From: Callipepla californica brunnescens
Lineage: Eukaryota > Chordata > Aves > Galliformes > Odontophoridae
Reading direction: 5' to 3'
Length of the DNA stretch: 64,000 bases
Assembly (NCBI GenBank): GCA_023055505.1
Contig: JALIRH010000031.1
Span: forward strand, 3,054,823-3,118,822
This document shows, piece after piece, positions 25,876 to 39,100 of the stretch (position 1 is the stretch's first letter; every line of letters starts with the position of its first letter). A program made the translations under genes and the position numbers. The notes below the pieces were generated by a model. It was not told where the DNA came from. It did not search any database and was given only the letters and a program-made list of their open reading frames with translations.

Positions 25876-28800
25876 TAAAGACATATATGCTGATTCCTAC
25901 TGAAGAGAAAACAGCAATTCCAAAAAAAAAAAAAGCCAACAAAATGCTTTGACAGACTAAAAAATACTACGTTCAGCAGTAATCTGAAACAAAACAGAAG
26001 CAGTGATGGAGATTCACTCAAAAATATAATCGTCTAGAGTGTCATCTAGTGGGCAGAATGTAAGTTACATACTGAAAAAAGGCTGTTATCAGTATTTTTC
26101 TTTTAAGCTGCTAATAACTTCAGTAGCATCTGTTAACAAAATTAGAAATTCAGCAATTGGGAGGGACTGAATTTCATTGAAGCGTTGAGATAAAATATGG
26201 TGAAGCAGACAAGCATTCTTAAATTAACAGCTTTTGCAGGATAGGTAATTGTTTATGTAACAAATGTTTATTCAAGTGAGAGGACATTCAGGGATGATAA
26301 CCACAGAGTAGGAGGTTCTGCAGAAGAGCTTCATAAAAAACCCCTTAAAGATCACAATATTCCTGAAGTTGCTTAGCATCAAGTAATACACTATATTAGT
26401 TAACATGGTGTGGTGTGAATGCTTTTTGTTGGGAAGTTTGTATTAATTAGCAATGTCTCCACTCTCCAAAAAAAATACTTCCAGCAATTATTTAAGCAGA
26501 AGAACTGCATGGCTGCACAGAAGACCCTAGAGTGTATTTCTTGGCTAATAGGGCTCTTAAGTGAAAAGTCGGAAAATAACAAAGGAAATCAGAGGTGGGA
26601 AATAAGGAGAGATTCCTTTGCTATGTAGAAGAGTAAGTACAGTATCAAAACTGAAAGTACTTCTGATTTTTACCACTACTATGAGATATAATCTTGAAGG
26701 TATACTGCCGTAATTGGCCATTCTGAGAAAGAACTATACTGGCCGTATTAACTATTTTATGGATAACTCAAAAAGAGTAGAAGACTACTTCAAACACGGA
26801 GCTCAGAAATAATTCCTCTATTTGGTTTGCTTTGTTTCAAATCTTTCTGCAAATAACCCTAACAAAACAACAACAACAATATCTGCTGATCAAAAACATG
26901 GAAGTCAAATCCACTGCTGAGAATTATATTTCCAAATCATCCGGATGTAGATGTCTAACCACTTCGACTATATGAAGCTAAAGCACCGACCTTGATAATA
27001 TATTGCAATTTTATGCACTTAACAAAGATAAAAATGAATCAAATCTGTTGAAATCAACATATTCAAAAACTACCAAATCACAGAAGTATCACAATGAAAG
27101 TAATCTGAAAAGTGGTCAAAACTGCATTCTAAACATTGCTATCACCATATTTTTTATATATATATTTTTTAAGAATATTTGACTGATTGGAATGAAATGA
27201 AATGAATGCTTTAATAAGATTTTCATCAATATCCACATTCTTCTGAGAAAAAGAGGAGAAAATATAATTGAAATAAAAGTGTCATTGAAAAATGCTGTTC
27301 TCTGCTGTTTTTACATTGGTTGTTGAACAAGAGAAATGGTCATCTTCTTTGTCAGCAATTGCTGCCAACAGCAACATTTACCAGCAGCACTTCTGTCAGT
27401 TTTGCAAAGGGTTTGTGAACATTCAACCTCTCATTTCCATTATTACCTACCTACTCTGACAAACAGATATAGGCTCCAGCTCTTCCAGATGCAAATGCTT
27501 AACACTTTAAATATAAAGGGTTCTTTATCCACAGACCAAAAAGAGAATACATATAAATGTTTGTGAGCATGTACGAATGCAGTACACACAGCAGATAGTT
27601 TTGGCAAAGAAGATTAATCTAGCTTCCAAATAAACAATGAGTTCTGGAGTTTTTATTTACTGTTAATATTTAGGCAATTATGAAGACCATTCAACTATGT
27701 TAATTATATCTGGGAGTCTGTATTATTCCTCTTCCCTATGCTCAATTGTTCTGGATTGCTGAATGTTGAAAAAGCAGACAACTGAAGAAATATGTTTATT
27801 CATGATGGAGAAAAAGTGCTCTGATTGTTTTCTTTCCATCTTCGTGCTAAGCCGTGTAGAACCAGTCTGTGAATAAGGAACACACAGTGCTCAAAGAAAA
27901 GTAGAAACATGCCCAGATGTGAACTGAAAGATAGTTCTGATGTAAAAATGAAACACGTTCTTCAGATAATGATCTCTGTGAAGAGTGAAAGTATTCTCAA
28001 CTCCGTGTCCTCATGCCATTCTTATTTTTGGCTTACATTAAAAGTAAGTCTGTCTGGAACACTGTACTCATTTGTCATCCATAACACATCACTCTGACAA
28101 ACATCACAGAAGTTCCACCTAAAGGATTTGGATACTCACTTATTTTTAGAGATTTATTTTGTCCAGATTCAAAACATGAGCACACATGACTGCATCTACA
28201 TTTATGCATGAATCTGTACAGATGATTTCACACAAAACAAATATCAGTCCTGGGCTTCAGACTTTCAAATAGTTTTAATGTACTAGATACTGACTGAAAT
28301 ATTTTTTACCACTCTACTTAGGAGAAGCTAGGAATAGTAAGGTTTTCCATCAATCAAAACAACTGACATCCTTCCACAGTGACTTTGCTCAGCACAGAAA
28401 TGTTGCTTAAAGCCTCTGTTCCTTTAGTTTGTACCTGTGGCAGAGGTACAGAAACCCTAATTTTCTAAACATCCTTTTCTGCCTTCCAAGTAGTATTATT
28501 TCAAACAGACTCACAAAACAGTTCTTTAATGTAAATTAAGTACAGGGAAGAACTGAAATGTTGGATCAAAACTGTGAATGTATCTATTAGAAGGAGATAG
28601 TACTTTCTATAAAATTTAAATGAAAACTTGTTGACATCTTTGATAGGTAAAGGCATGGGAAGGAAACACTAGTTTAAGAGAAGTTAAGTCACGCATTACC
28701 GTTTTAAAGGCAATAATCTTAGCTGCAGCTACATTAAATAATTAAGACATAGCTTTAGAACTGACATATTCTGATCTCTTCAGTATGTCTCTAGATAGTA

Positions 28801-29333
28801 CACAGATGAGTACCTAGAGACTAGGAACTTCTGTAGTACTAATCAGTGTGATCTGTTAACAGGTGATGAATTGCTACAATGTTCCAGTCACATTTTCTTT
28901 TGATGCACACAAAAATTAAGAAATGGTACAAGTATAGAAAGAAAAAAAAATGCTTAAAGAAGGGCAGCTCCCTACTCAAAAATAAACTTTTTTGTAAATT
29001 AGAACGAACAGGTAACATACATAATCCTTTAGATGTTATAAATCAGGAATCTGGATAGGAAGTATCAAGAAATTAGATGTTAAAAGTAAAGATGATTTGT
29101 TCTGCTTGCTTTGTTATTCAAGGCTAGTAAAAACCCAGCAAACAAACCTCCTAGAAAGTACAATTTTTTAAAGTAATAATTCTGTTTTGACAAAGACAGT
29201 GACATTTCAATTCATTTGAATGTGGTTTCATTTATCAGTGAAAATAAATTCATTGACAAGAAAAAAAAAGGAGAAACCACTGTTTTCCTAAGATATAGAA
29301 ATGAACATATAAGACACTTGTATATACCTCTCT

Positions 29334-29880
29334 AGCATGCTCTGAAAGAAATGCCTCCTATTTATTTCCATGGAAATTACGAAAGATGTAAAAAGCAGAA
29401 CACGGCTTGATAGAGCAAAGTATCAGCTACAAAACACTGTTTTTCAGCATAGTCACCATCATTTACTGTACATTTTCACCCATGACAAATAAGAGTCTGC
29501 ATACAACGTTCATAATGATTTGCACCAGTGGAGCTGATATACTATCACTTTTAACACTGCTGAAACACATCACCCACAGCCTTACTGTTCTCACATCCAC
29601 TTTTTGTTCTCCATAAAAGTTCAGCAAGTATCAAAGAACATCAAGAGCTCCATTTTTCCACATAAAGGAAATTCAGTTTTGCATCTTCATATGCACTTCC
29701 ACATCAGATGCCATTCTGCCAAACTGCCCCTCTGCTGCAACCTGACACACAGCAACAACATGTAACAGAGTATTGGTGGGAAGTTTCATTCTCTATTGCC
29801 ATCCTGCCAACATCTGGCTCTGATGTCATGGGATAACACTATAAAATAGGAGGCATTACTTTTGGTGCAGTCCTCAAAGA
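29334..29880 (-). mobile_element. Mariner-family deletion derivative in intron 5
   Basis: The element is about 547 bp long with matching terminal inverted repeats: AAATGCCTCCTATTTATTT on the left (from 29350) and AAAATAGGAGGCATTACTTT on the right (to 29872). Read on the minus strand it keeps a diverged start of the transposase and, directly joined to it, the C-terminal end (NHYERCMQTL and later NDGDYAEKQCFVADTLLYQ). The catalytic DD34D core is absent and stops are present, so it cannot encode transposase. The family resembles the chicken Galluhop/Mariner1 group from memory. Confidence 0.85.
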
Positions 29881-30495
29881 ATTAATATTATGCATGTATA
29901 AATGTGGATATAAGTGAAACTCCTTACTCAGACGAGAAAGTGAGCAGAATATTCATTTTAAACTTCAGCAACATTTTCTTCTTTAATCCCATTGAAAATT
30001 CATGTCTTAAAACTGCACTTCAGTATTTTTTTTTAACCAGTACATATCAGCTTTGTCCAGAACAATCTAAACTGATACTTCTCCCCAGTTCGTACTGTGC
30101 AATGGATAGTTCAAACTTCTACAGATTATTTTTTCATTAGTGAATACCTTATGATATTCAATGCTTTTGTAGCTTTTCAGTATAAAATGACACTTCAAAA
30201 ATACAGCCTTTGCTTTCCAAATTAATTCATCAATTTTTGAATTCTATTTAGCTTATTATGAGTTTAGGAGTGTTCTATACATTAATTAAGCTGTACTGAG
30301 GAATTTCACCTTTTCTGTTTTTCTCTGCCTATGAAAAGTTCATACTTTCATTATCACCGAAGATCCACAGGAGCTATTCAAATTTATATACTCAGACTTC
30401 TAGCAGGTTAATGTGGAAGAAAAATATGTCCAAGCATGAAGCATATTTTCTTTTTTTTCCCTATGTCTTACCACTTAATAAGCTCTTCAAGGATT

Positions 30496-31130
30496 ATCAC
30501 AGAATCACAGAATGGCTTGGGTTGGAAGGGACCTTAAAAAAACATTCCATTCCAAGCCCTCAGCTGCCACCCACCAAGTCAAGCTGTTCTGTATCCCCTC
30601 CAACTTGTCCTTGAACTCCTCCTGGGATGGGACATCCACAGCTTCTCCAGGCAGCCTGTGCCAGTGTCTCACCACCCTCCTCTCTTCTGCTATATCTAAT
30701 CAAAATCTTTACCCTTTCAAACCATTTCCCCTTGTCCTATCACTGTCAGATCATTTAAGAAGCTGGTCTCCATCTTTTTTATAAGCTCACTTACCGAAAG
30801 GTCAGACTACAGTCTCCCTAAAGCCTTTCTCAGGCTGAATAAGCCCCATCCCCTCCGTCTCTTTTTAGGAGAGGTGCTCCAGCCCTCTGATAATCTTTGC
30901 AGTCCCTTCTGAACCTGCTCCATGTATTTCTTGTGCTGGGGGCCTCAGGCCTGGTCACAGTACTTCACAAGGGTATAGTAGAAAGGGACAATCACCTCCC
31001 TTGCTGCACTGGACACCCCTCTTCTGATGCTGCCCAGGATACATCTGGCCTTCTGGACTGCACACATACACTGCTGGCTTATGTCAAGCTCCTTGTCTAC
31101 CAGAACCTCCAAGATTACAAATACCATGTT
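30496..31130 (-). mobile_element. CR1 LINE 3' part in GNAQ intron 5
   Basis: This is a 635-bp minus-oriented CR1. It starts with ATCACAGAATCACAGAATGG and GGTTGGAAGGGACCTTAAAA. Its 5' part encodes, on the minus strand (30945-31127), VLVDKELDISQQC and the SAAREVIVPFYYTLV segment, the C-terminal part of the CR1 reverse transcriptase. The copy is 5'-truncated and in sense with GNAQ. Confidence 0.94.
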
Positions 31131-31623
31131 TGGATGAATTCAGATTTTGAAATTATAAAGTGCTGTCTATAGTTCTCACATAACTGCAAATGCTTACTGG
31201 TCTACTGCAAACCTAAAACTTACTTTGGTATTTATTATCTGTCCTACGTAGGGCTCTCAAAATTGGGCAGTCTGAATGCTGTCTCTTTTCTACGTATGAT
31301 GTACACTTGCAGATTATTCACCCTTTGTTCCTCAGAACTCTGAAGCCTTAAGACTGCCAAGAATATGAAGACAGATACTGAGCCCAAACTCCAGTGAAAG
31401 AAAATCCTTGAGAGATATTAGCAAAGTCTCTCAACTCCATATAGCCCCATCTGGTTTATAATCCAAATGTGTTTCTTTTGAATAGGCTAAACAATGGAAG
31501 AAACAGACTTAGCAGCTGAGAGCTTATCATGCACTACATTTTAAAATAGAGATCCGAATCTTAAGGGTTCTAAACCCATTTCAGAATGGTGAAGGGTTGT
31601 ATAAACACACATGTACTGAATAA

Positions 31624-31726
31624 ATTCTTAAGATTTATGTTTATAGATTATAATAAGATTAATGAAACAAATAATAATTCTTAAGATTTATGTTTATAGA
31701 TTGAAATTAGATTAATTAAACAATTC
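31624..31726 (+). repeat. 53-bp tandem duplication
   Basis: Two adjacent copies each begin ATTCTTAAGATTTATGTTTA; copy one starts at 31624 and copy two at 31677. The first 26 bases are identical and the rest is diverged. It lies in GNAQ intron 5. Confidence 0.92.
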
Positions 31727-32300
31727 ATTAGCTAAAAAGAAACCAACAGATGATTAAGAAGTATACTTTCCTTTGTAAAGACATCCAAGAGACTTCAGGC
31801 AATAACATACAGTGCACTAATTAGAAAAAAGAAAGTAGGCTGCCTTACAAAAATCATACTGTATAATCAGGCCATACAAGCAATGCAAACGGAGGAACAG
31901 ATCACTGCAACTTGTTGAGATATATCTTTAAAGTAAGAGGCGCACAGATCAAAGCAGGATTAGATTCTATCATAGCATCACACTGATGCTGTACATATGA
32001 AGAAAGAAGGGAACTTACACAAAGTTTGGTATGGAAATTTTAACACCATTTCACAATTAGAAGAGAGATGCAAGAATCATCTTCAAAATGAAGAATTTTA
32101 TAGCTTTTACCTCCTTAAGGTAAAAGTAAACACTTGAAAAATCAAAACACATTTACAAGTAAAAATCTTTTTCTTAACAATGCTAAACAATTACAGAAAA
32201 GTTACCTTAACTTAGGAATGACTTTGGTCATCAGAGAGCCCAATCCTGAACGTGATCCTCAGTGTACACCCTTCAGCTGAGTACAAAAACTCTTTTAGCT

Positions 32301-32611
32301 TAGAGTCAGAGAATCATTAAGATTAGAAAAGACCACGAAGATCATTTAGTCCATCAACCTACCAATACCATGCCCACTCAATCATGTCCCTAACTGCCAC
32401 ATCTACTATTCTCTTGAATGCCCCCAAGGATGGTGAGTCCACCACTTCCCTAGACAGCCTGTTCCAGTCCTTTACCACTATTTCAGAGAAAAAAAAATTC
32501 ATAATATCAAACCTGTATCTCCCCTCAGGTAACTTAAGGCCAGGATGCCATTAACTTTCTTGGCCCACTGGGCACACTGCTGGCTCACATTCAGCTTGGC
32601 TAGCAGACCTA
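32301..32611 (-). mobile_element. CR1 LINE 3' part, internally shortened
   Basis: The tail begins AGAGTCAGAGAATCATTAAG, then GACCACGAAGATCATTTAGT. It passes CCTAGACAGCCTGTTCCAGT, then near 32530-32545 jumps to GCCACTGGGCACACTGCTGG-like sequence (CCCACTGGGCACACTGCTGG), skipping consensus material. Its upstream edge almost touches the next, oppositely oriented CR1. Confidence 0.88.
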
Positions 32612-32641
32612 GATCCTGCTACAGGAGGCATTGCAACCATA

Positions 32642-33990
32642 AACATCCTGTTGTGGAACTTCAGCCACTCATACATCTGCTCGAAAAGTAGAATGACGAC
32701 CTGCAGGCAATCCAGGAGGCTCCTGGAATGCACTAAGGATAACTTCTTGCATCAGGTAATAGATGGTTTCACCAGTGGGGATGCAGTATTGGACCTGCTG
32801 CTCACCCCTGCAAATGAACTGACTGATGACATCAAAACTGGAGGCTGCCTGGGCTGTAGTGACCATGCTACAGTGGAGCTCATGCTCCTGAAGGACACGA
32901 GACAGTCAAAGAGTAAAATTAGGGCACCACATTTTAGTAAAGCTAATTTCCAGCTCTTCAGGGAGTTATTCAACAAAACACCCTCGGAAACTGTCCTGAT
33001 GGGCCAAGGTGCAGAGCAGAGCTAGCAGATCTTAAGAAAACTTTCCTCAGGGTACAAGGGCTCTCCATTCCCAGGTGTAGAAAGTGAGGAAAGGAAGGCA
33101 AGATACTGGCATGGCTGAACTGGGACCTGTCAGTCAAAATGAGAGCAAGATGAAAATGCACACACAGTGGAAACAGGGACAGGTACCATGGGAAGAGTGT
33201 AAGAACACTGCTAGGCTGTGTAGAGATGGGGTAAGGAAAGCCAAGGCCTAGCTTGAACTAAACTTGGCAAGGGGTGATAAGAAAAAGAAAGGCTTCTACA
33301 GATAATGAGAAAAGGAAAGTCCAAGAGGTTGTAACCCCTTTAGTGAGAGATGCAGGCAAGCTAGTAACAACAGACAAAAAGGCTGAGGTACAATTGTTTC
33401 TTTTGCCTCAATCTTCTCTGACAACTGCTTGTCACAAGGCTGAAAAGGACGTGGGGGTACTGGTGGATGGGAAGCTAGATGTGAGTCAGCAATGTACCAA
33501 TGTACACTCACAGCCCAGAACGTCAACTGTATCCAGGGCTGCATCTAAAGAAACATGGCCAGCAGGTCAAGGGAGGTGATCCTGCCCCTCTGCTCTGTGC
33601 TGGTGATACCTCACCTGGAATACTGCATACAGATGTGGAATCTCCAGTGTAGCAGAGATGTTGACTTGGAGTGCTTCCAGAGGAGGGCCACAAAAATGAT
33701 CCAAAGGATGGAACACCTCCCCTGTGAGGACAGGCTGAAAGAGCTGGGGCTTTTCAGCCTGGAGGAAAGAAGGCTCCAGGGAGACCTGACAGCGGCTTTT
33801 CAGTGACTAAAGGCGGGCTACAGGAAAGAAGGGGAAGACTCTTTAGCAGGGTCTGTGGTGAAAGGACAAAGGGAAATAGCTGCAAGCTTAAAGAGGCTTA
33901 AAGATTTAGGTTGAATATAAGGAAAAAGTCTTTCACAGTGAGAGTGGTCGGGCATTGGATCAGGCTGCCCAGAGATTATGTGGATTGCCT
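32642..33990 (+). mobile_element. CR1 LINE with ORF2 remnants, antisense to GNAQ
   Basis: This is the longest CR1 piece in the window (about 1.35 kb). The plus frame 32651-33025 retains the end of the endonuclease domain: CRQSRRLLECTKDNFLHQV, LDLLLTPANELTDDIKTGG and CLGCSDHATVELML. A later frame gives LVTTDKKAEV, near 33436 a jump skips the RT catalytic core, and DVGVLVDGKLDVSQQC and [19 protein letters not shown] follow (33555-33806). It ends near GGCTGCCCAGAGATTATGTG without the terminal octamers. It is dead, with stops and shifts. Confidence 0.93.
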
Positions 33991-34903
33991 GTTTCTGGGC
34001 ACTTCATGCTAAAGCTAGCAAGAACAGAGCAAAATTGTGAATTCCAAATGATTCAACTGAAAAAGGTATTGCTCCATGTATGGATGCTCTAAGTCACGAT
34101 CCACAAGCTGACATTACCTGATCAAATGGAAGAACAAGGGTTTCAGCAAGCCACCTAACTAGAACAGGATACATATAATATAAAACTAGAGTTAAACTTT
34201 TCCTTAAGTTTGGTAGCTTAAGAAGAAAGTTGACAAACACATCCAGAAACACTTACCTTGCTATATCAGCCATTCCCTTAAACAGTGATATCAGTATGTA
34301 TAAAAGCCATGAAAAAAATGAAAATATTTTATTTTTGCCTAAATTTTTAAGTGTATGCTAACAGACCAGCATGGAACACTGAGTAAACCATAGAAGTTTG
34401 ATATATAACTGAAAATAGATCTCAGAAAATTAAACAAACAAACAAAACCAAACGTTAAATAATCTCTCTACTCTGCAAAACTGTATTCAAAATACTTGGA
34501 TACTAATATGGTTTGTCCTCTCATCTCAAAGGTCACCAACAAATATTTCCTTGATTCTGCTATTTCAGTATGTCAATACAGACTACGCTTTAAGTCAACT
34601 GAGTGAAATTTATTAGTGTAGTCACTGTTGTAGAAAAGAATCTATACATTTCCTCTTCATTTTCACTGCCAGTTCTTGTGTATCTGATACTAAACACTAA
34701 CAGCATAAAAGAGCCAAGAACACTTCTTTTTATTCAAGAATATTCATTTTCATTGAATACTCTACAACACAGCTCAGCCTTTTGATCTCTGTAGTACTTC
34801 TCATTCCATTACATGTAGTTGTGTATGACTGCTGGTAGATGGATTTGGAAACCACATGGACAGGCAGAAGTATTTTTTTCTTTAAAACTGGTGCTCTGTG
34901 CTA

Positions 34904-36186
<1,283 letters not shown>

Positions 36187-39100
36187 TTATTGGCATAAAA
36201 TAGAGGATAAAGTATAATGTTGTGCTACATTTCTCCTTCCTGTACACTTTCACAGCTTCAAGTAAATTCTACAAAATTATTCTGTCCTTTTAAAATCTGC
36301 TTGGCTTTCACATGCAAAATCACCCAAGCTTCAGTTCTTATTACACATTTCTGGACAATTTATAGATAGGTAATAACATAAAATGTGTAAGAAATATAAA
36401 ATTGCACGGTTTTATCTGACAAGATAACATATTTCTTTTTTTTTCCCACTTTCACATCTACATAGACATACAGATAGTACAAATCTGATATAGCGTATCA
36501 GTTAATTAAATGTATATGTATGTTTACTAGACATAAAATGATTGCAGGATAAATGGCACTGTTTGAAGAAAAAAATAATAATTACACAAAAAAGGAAAAA
36601 ATTCACCCACTGACAAATCAAAGAACTCTCCAGAGTTCTCATGTTACTGGAAGGCAACAGCAATCTCACGTGGGACCTCTGGCATCTGAAATATCTGCAC
36701 TCACACTGAAGTCTCTAATCAAGTTAATGAGCCTAAATAACACACACAGAACACTTCCCTAGTTAGCAAGTAATCCAAAACTGCAATAAAACTGCTAGAA
36801 AAGCAGTTCATTAATTTTAACACTAAACTCTTCTATTGTGGTTTTCAATCACAAAGCAGCAATGTACTAGAGATTTTAATTAGCTCTCATAAGAGAGAAG
36901 CTTCCAGAAAGAAATGTACCGATGTGAGATGGTGACGGCCTGTTTGGGTATAGGAGCTGGCTGCTTCATGAACTGAATGCACCAGGCAGCATGGGTTCTC
37001 CCCACAGCGGACAGCTAGGAGAAGGACTGCTGCAGCAAATGACTTCCTTGTCATTTGGTTACTTAGAAGCACAAAAATTACCTAGAGATAGCCACTGATA
37101 TAATAAATTAACCTAAGAATGTCCTGATCTGTTGTAGTGAAGGGAAGCAATTGACTCCTTTTCTCATGTTTACAACTGAAGGTGCTCTTTTTAAAAAAAA
37201 AAAAAAAACATATAATGAATTATACTATTTCTGAATGCTCTGAATGATTTGTTATTAAATAGAAGAAACAAGTCATCCTGAACAATGACAGAAACAACAA
37301 AAATACTGAAAAATATGTTAGGTCAGGAAGCAAGCCAAAAACATTAACAAATTTTCCTCACCATGATTTAATTCATGAAATATTAATCTGAAAAAATATT
37401 GAATGTGAGGAAGTTACTCGTATTTAAAAAAACGTACTGAACCATGCATCTCGTATGACTTCTCATATTCAGAAGCTGTAACTCCAGAAATATTTTCTCA
37501 GAATACTGACCAGTTTCTGCCAATTAAAAAAGTTTGAGAATCTGAGTATTTCATCTGCCCGTGGGTGTTTCAAACACAAAGCACACCATCTACTTCTTGG
37601 GGGGAAAAAATGTACAGGAAATACACAACTACTACAGTAGGAAACTGACGGAGGCCTTGAAACACTGTCCACCTTCTTTTAACCTTCCACACCCACAACA
37701 TCAGTTTTGTTATTATTTTTTCAAGGCTCCAGGGAACCACTGTGAGTCACTACACTCTACAGTTGTATTCCTGACAGCAGAAACTGGTAGGTGGGGCATT
37801 TATACAGTCACCGTGTTGCACTATTTTGGAAAGCCTCCTTTGTGGTCGCCAGCCTGAGCCTACTAACTGTAACTCTGAACAATGACCACAGCAGATATAT
37901 TACTAAGACAGGCTGTAATGCACATCTTGCTGATTTTAGACTGGCAATAATATAAAGGAATACTATTATATAAACAAGTCTCATTTGAGCTCCTTGAAAC
38001 TATTGGAAAGGCAGATGAACATTCTTTTTGTCCTAGCACTGTTGTCATTAAGTTTCACAAGCATTAATTTATCCTTTAAAAATACATTTTAGAAAGTCAC
38101 TGATTTTTTTTCCCTTTTTTCTTTTAAGCTTTGTTCATTTTTTTGTATATATATATTTTTAATGAGACATTTCTGCTGAAGAATCACTTGAGTTGGAATT
38201 CAGATACTAATGAAGCTTGCACATTCTTGCTCTGAGGCAGAGAAATAAGATTTATTTTATCCTTCTTTGTATTTCCTATTACTTTACCAGTTCTGCAGAA
38301 TCACTACTCCTGTTACCAAACTGCATGTGTAATTTCACATTCTTCTAACAATCTAGAGGAGGGTTAAATCACAGAATGATTAAACATGGGTGAAAAATGT
38401 ATTAGAAAAACAGACTGAAAGGTGTGACTGCAGTAGCAACAGGAAGTCCCTTTCAAGACACACTAACATCACTAAAATATACTTAGGTTTCTCCTAAAAT
38501 TCACGCTATCTCTAAAAAGAAGTAATACAGTTATTTTGTATTAACTGTATCATGGTATAATTTTATGTCTACAAAGCAACACAGACTTAAAAGCAAAGCA
38601 TCTTCTCTTTTCCAAGCACAAGGACAGACTTTTACATTTCACTAGGAGAGGTGGAGTGATGGTTCCATTTTTCTTAGTAACTTACTTGCTGGATTGATTT
38701 CACTGTTTCAAAATGCTGAGATGAAATACAGGTATGTAAGTGCAGTCTTTACCAAAACAAACAAACAAAAAACCCCCAACACAACAACAATAAAAACAAA
38801 TTCTTTGATTCTTTGATTAAATGGGAATGGAACGACCTACACTTCAAGCACCCTCCAGCTTATTAAACAATTAAAGAAAATACCAACCAGCAATTTCAAA
38901 TAAGAACATGAAAACATGTCAGTGAATGCCAATTCTTTTCTATCTATAGCTGTGCAGGTTCAAGGTCCACTCTAGCTGCGCCTCTCCGCTGAAGCCACTG
39001 CCTACTTAGTTGCCAGATTTTTCACTTGTAAAATATCTTTGCAACACATTTATCTTGAAATTATTTCAACAGTGAAGAAATACTATTAAAACTGTACAAA

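Noticed and set aside
32651..33025. 124-codon plus-strand frame as a host gene
   Set aside because: The protein follows CR1 ORF2 (SRRLLEC, CLGCSDHATVE), so it is a transposon remnant.
33555..33806. 83-codon plus-strand frame as a host gene
   Set aside because: [17 protein letters not shown] and QRRATKMIQ are CR1 reverse transcriptase C-terminal sequence.
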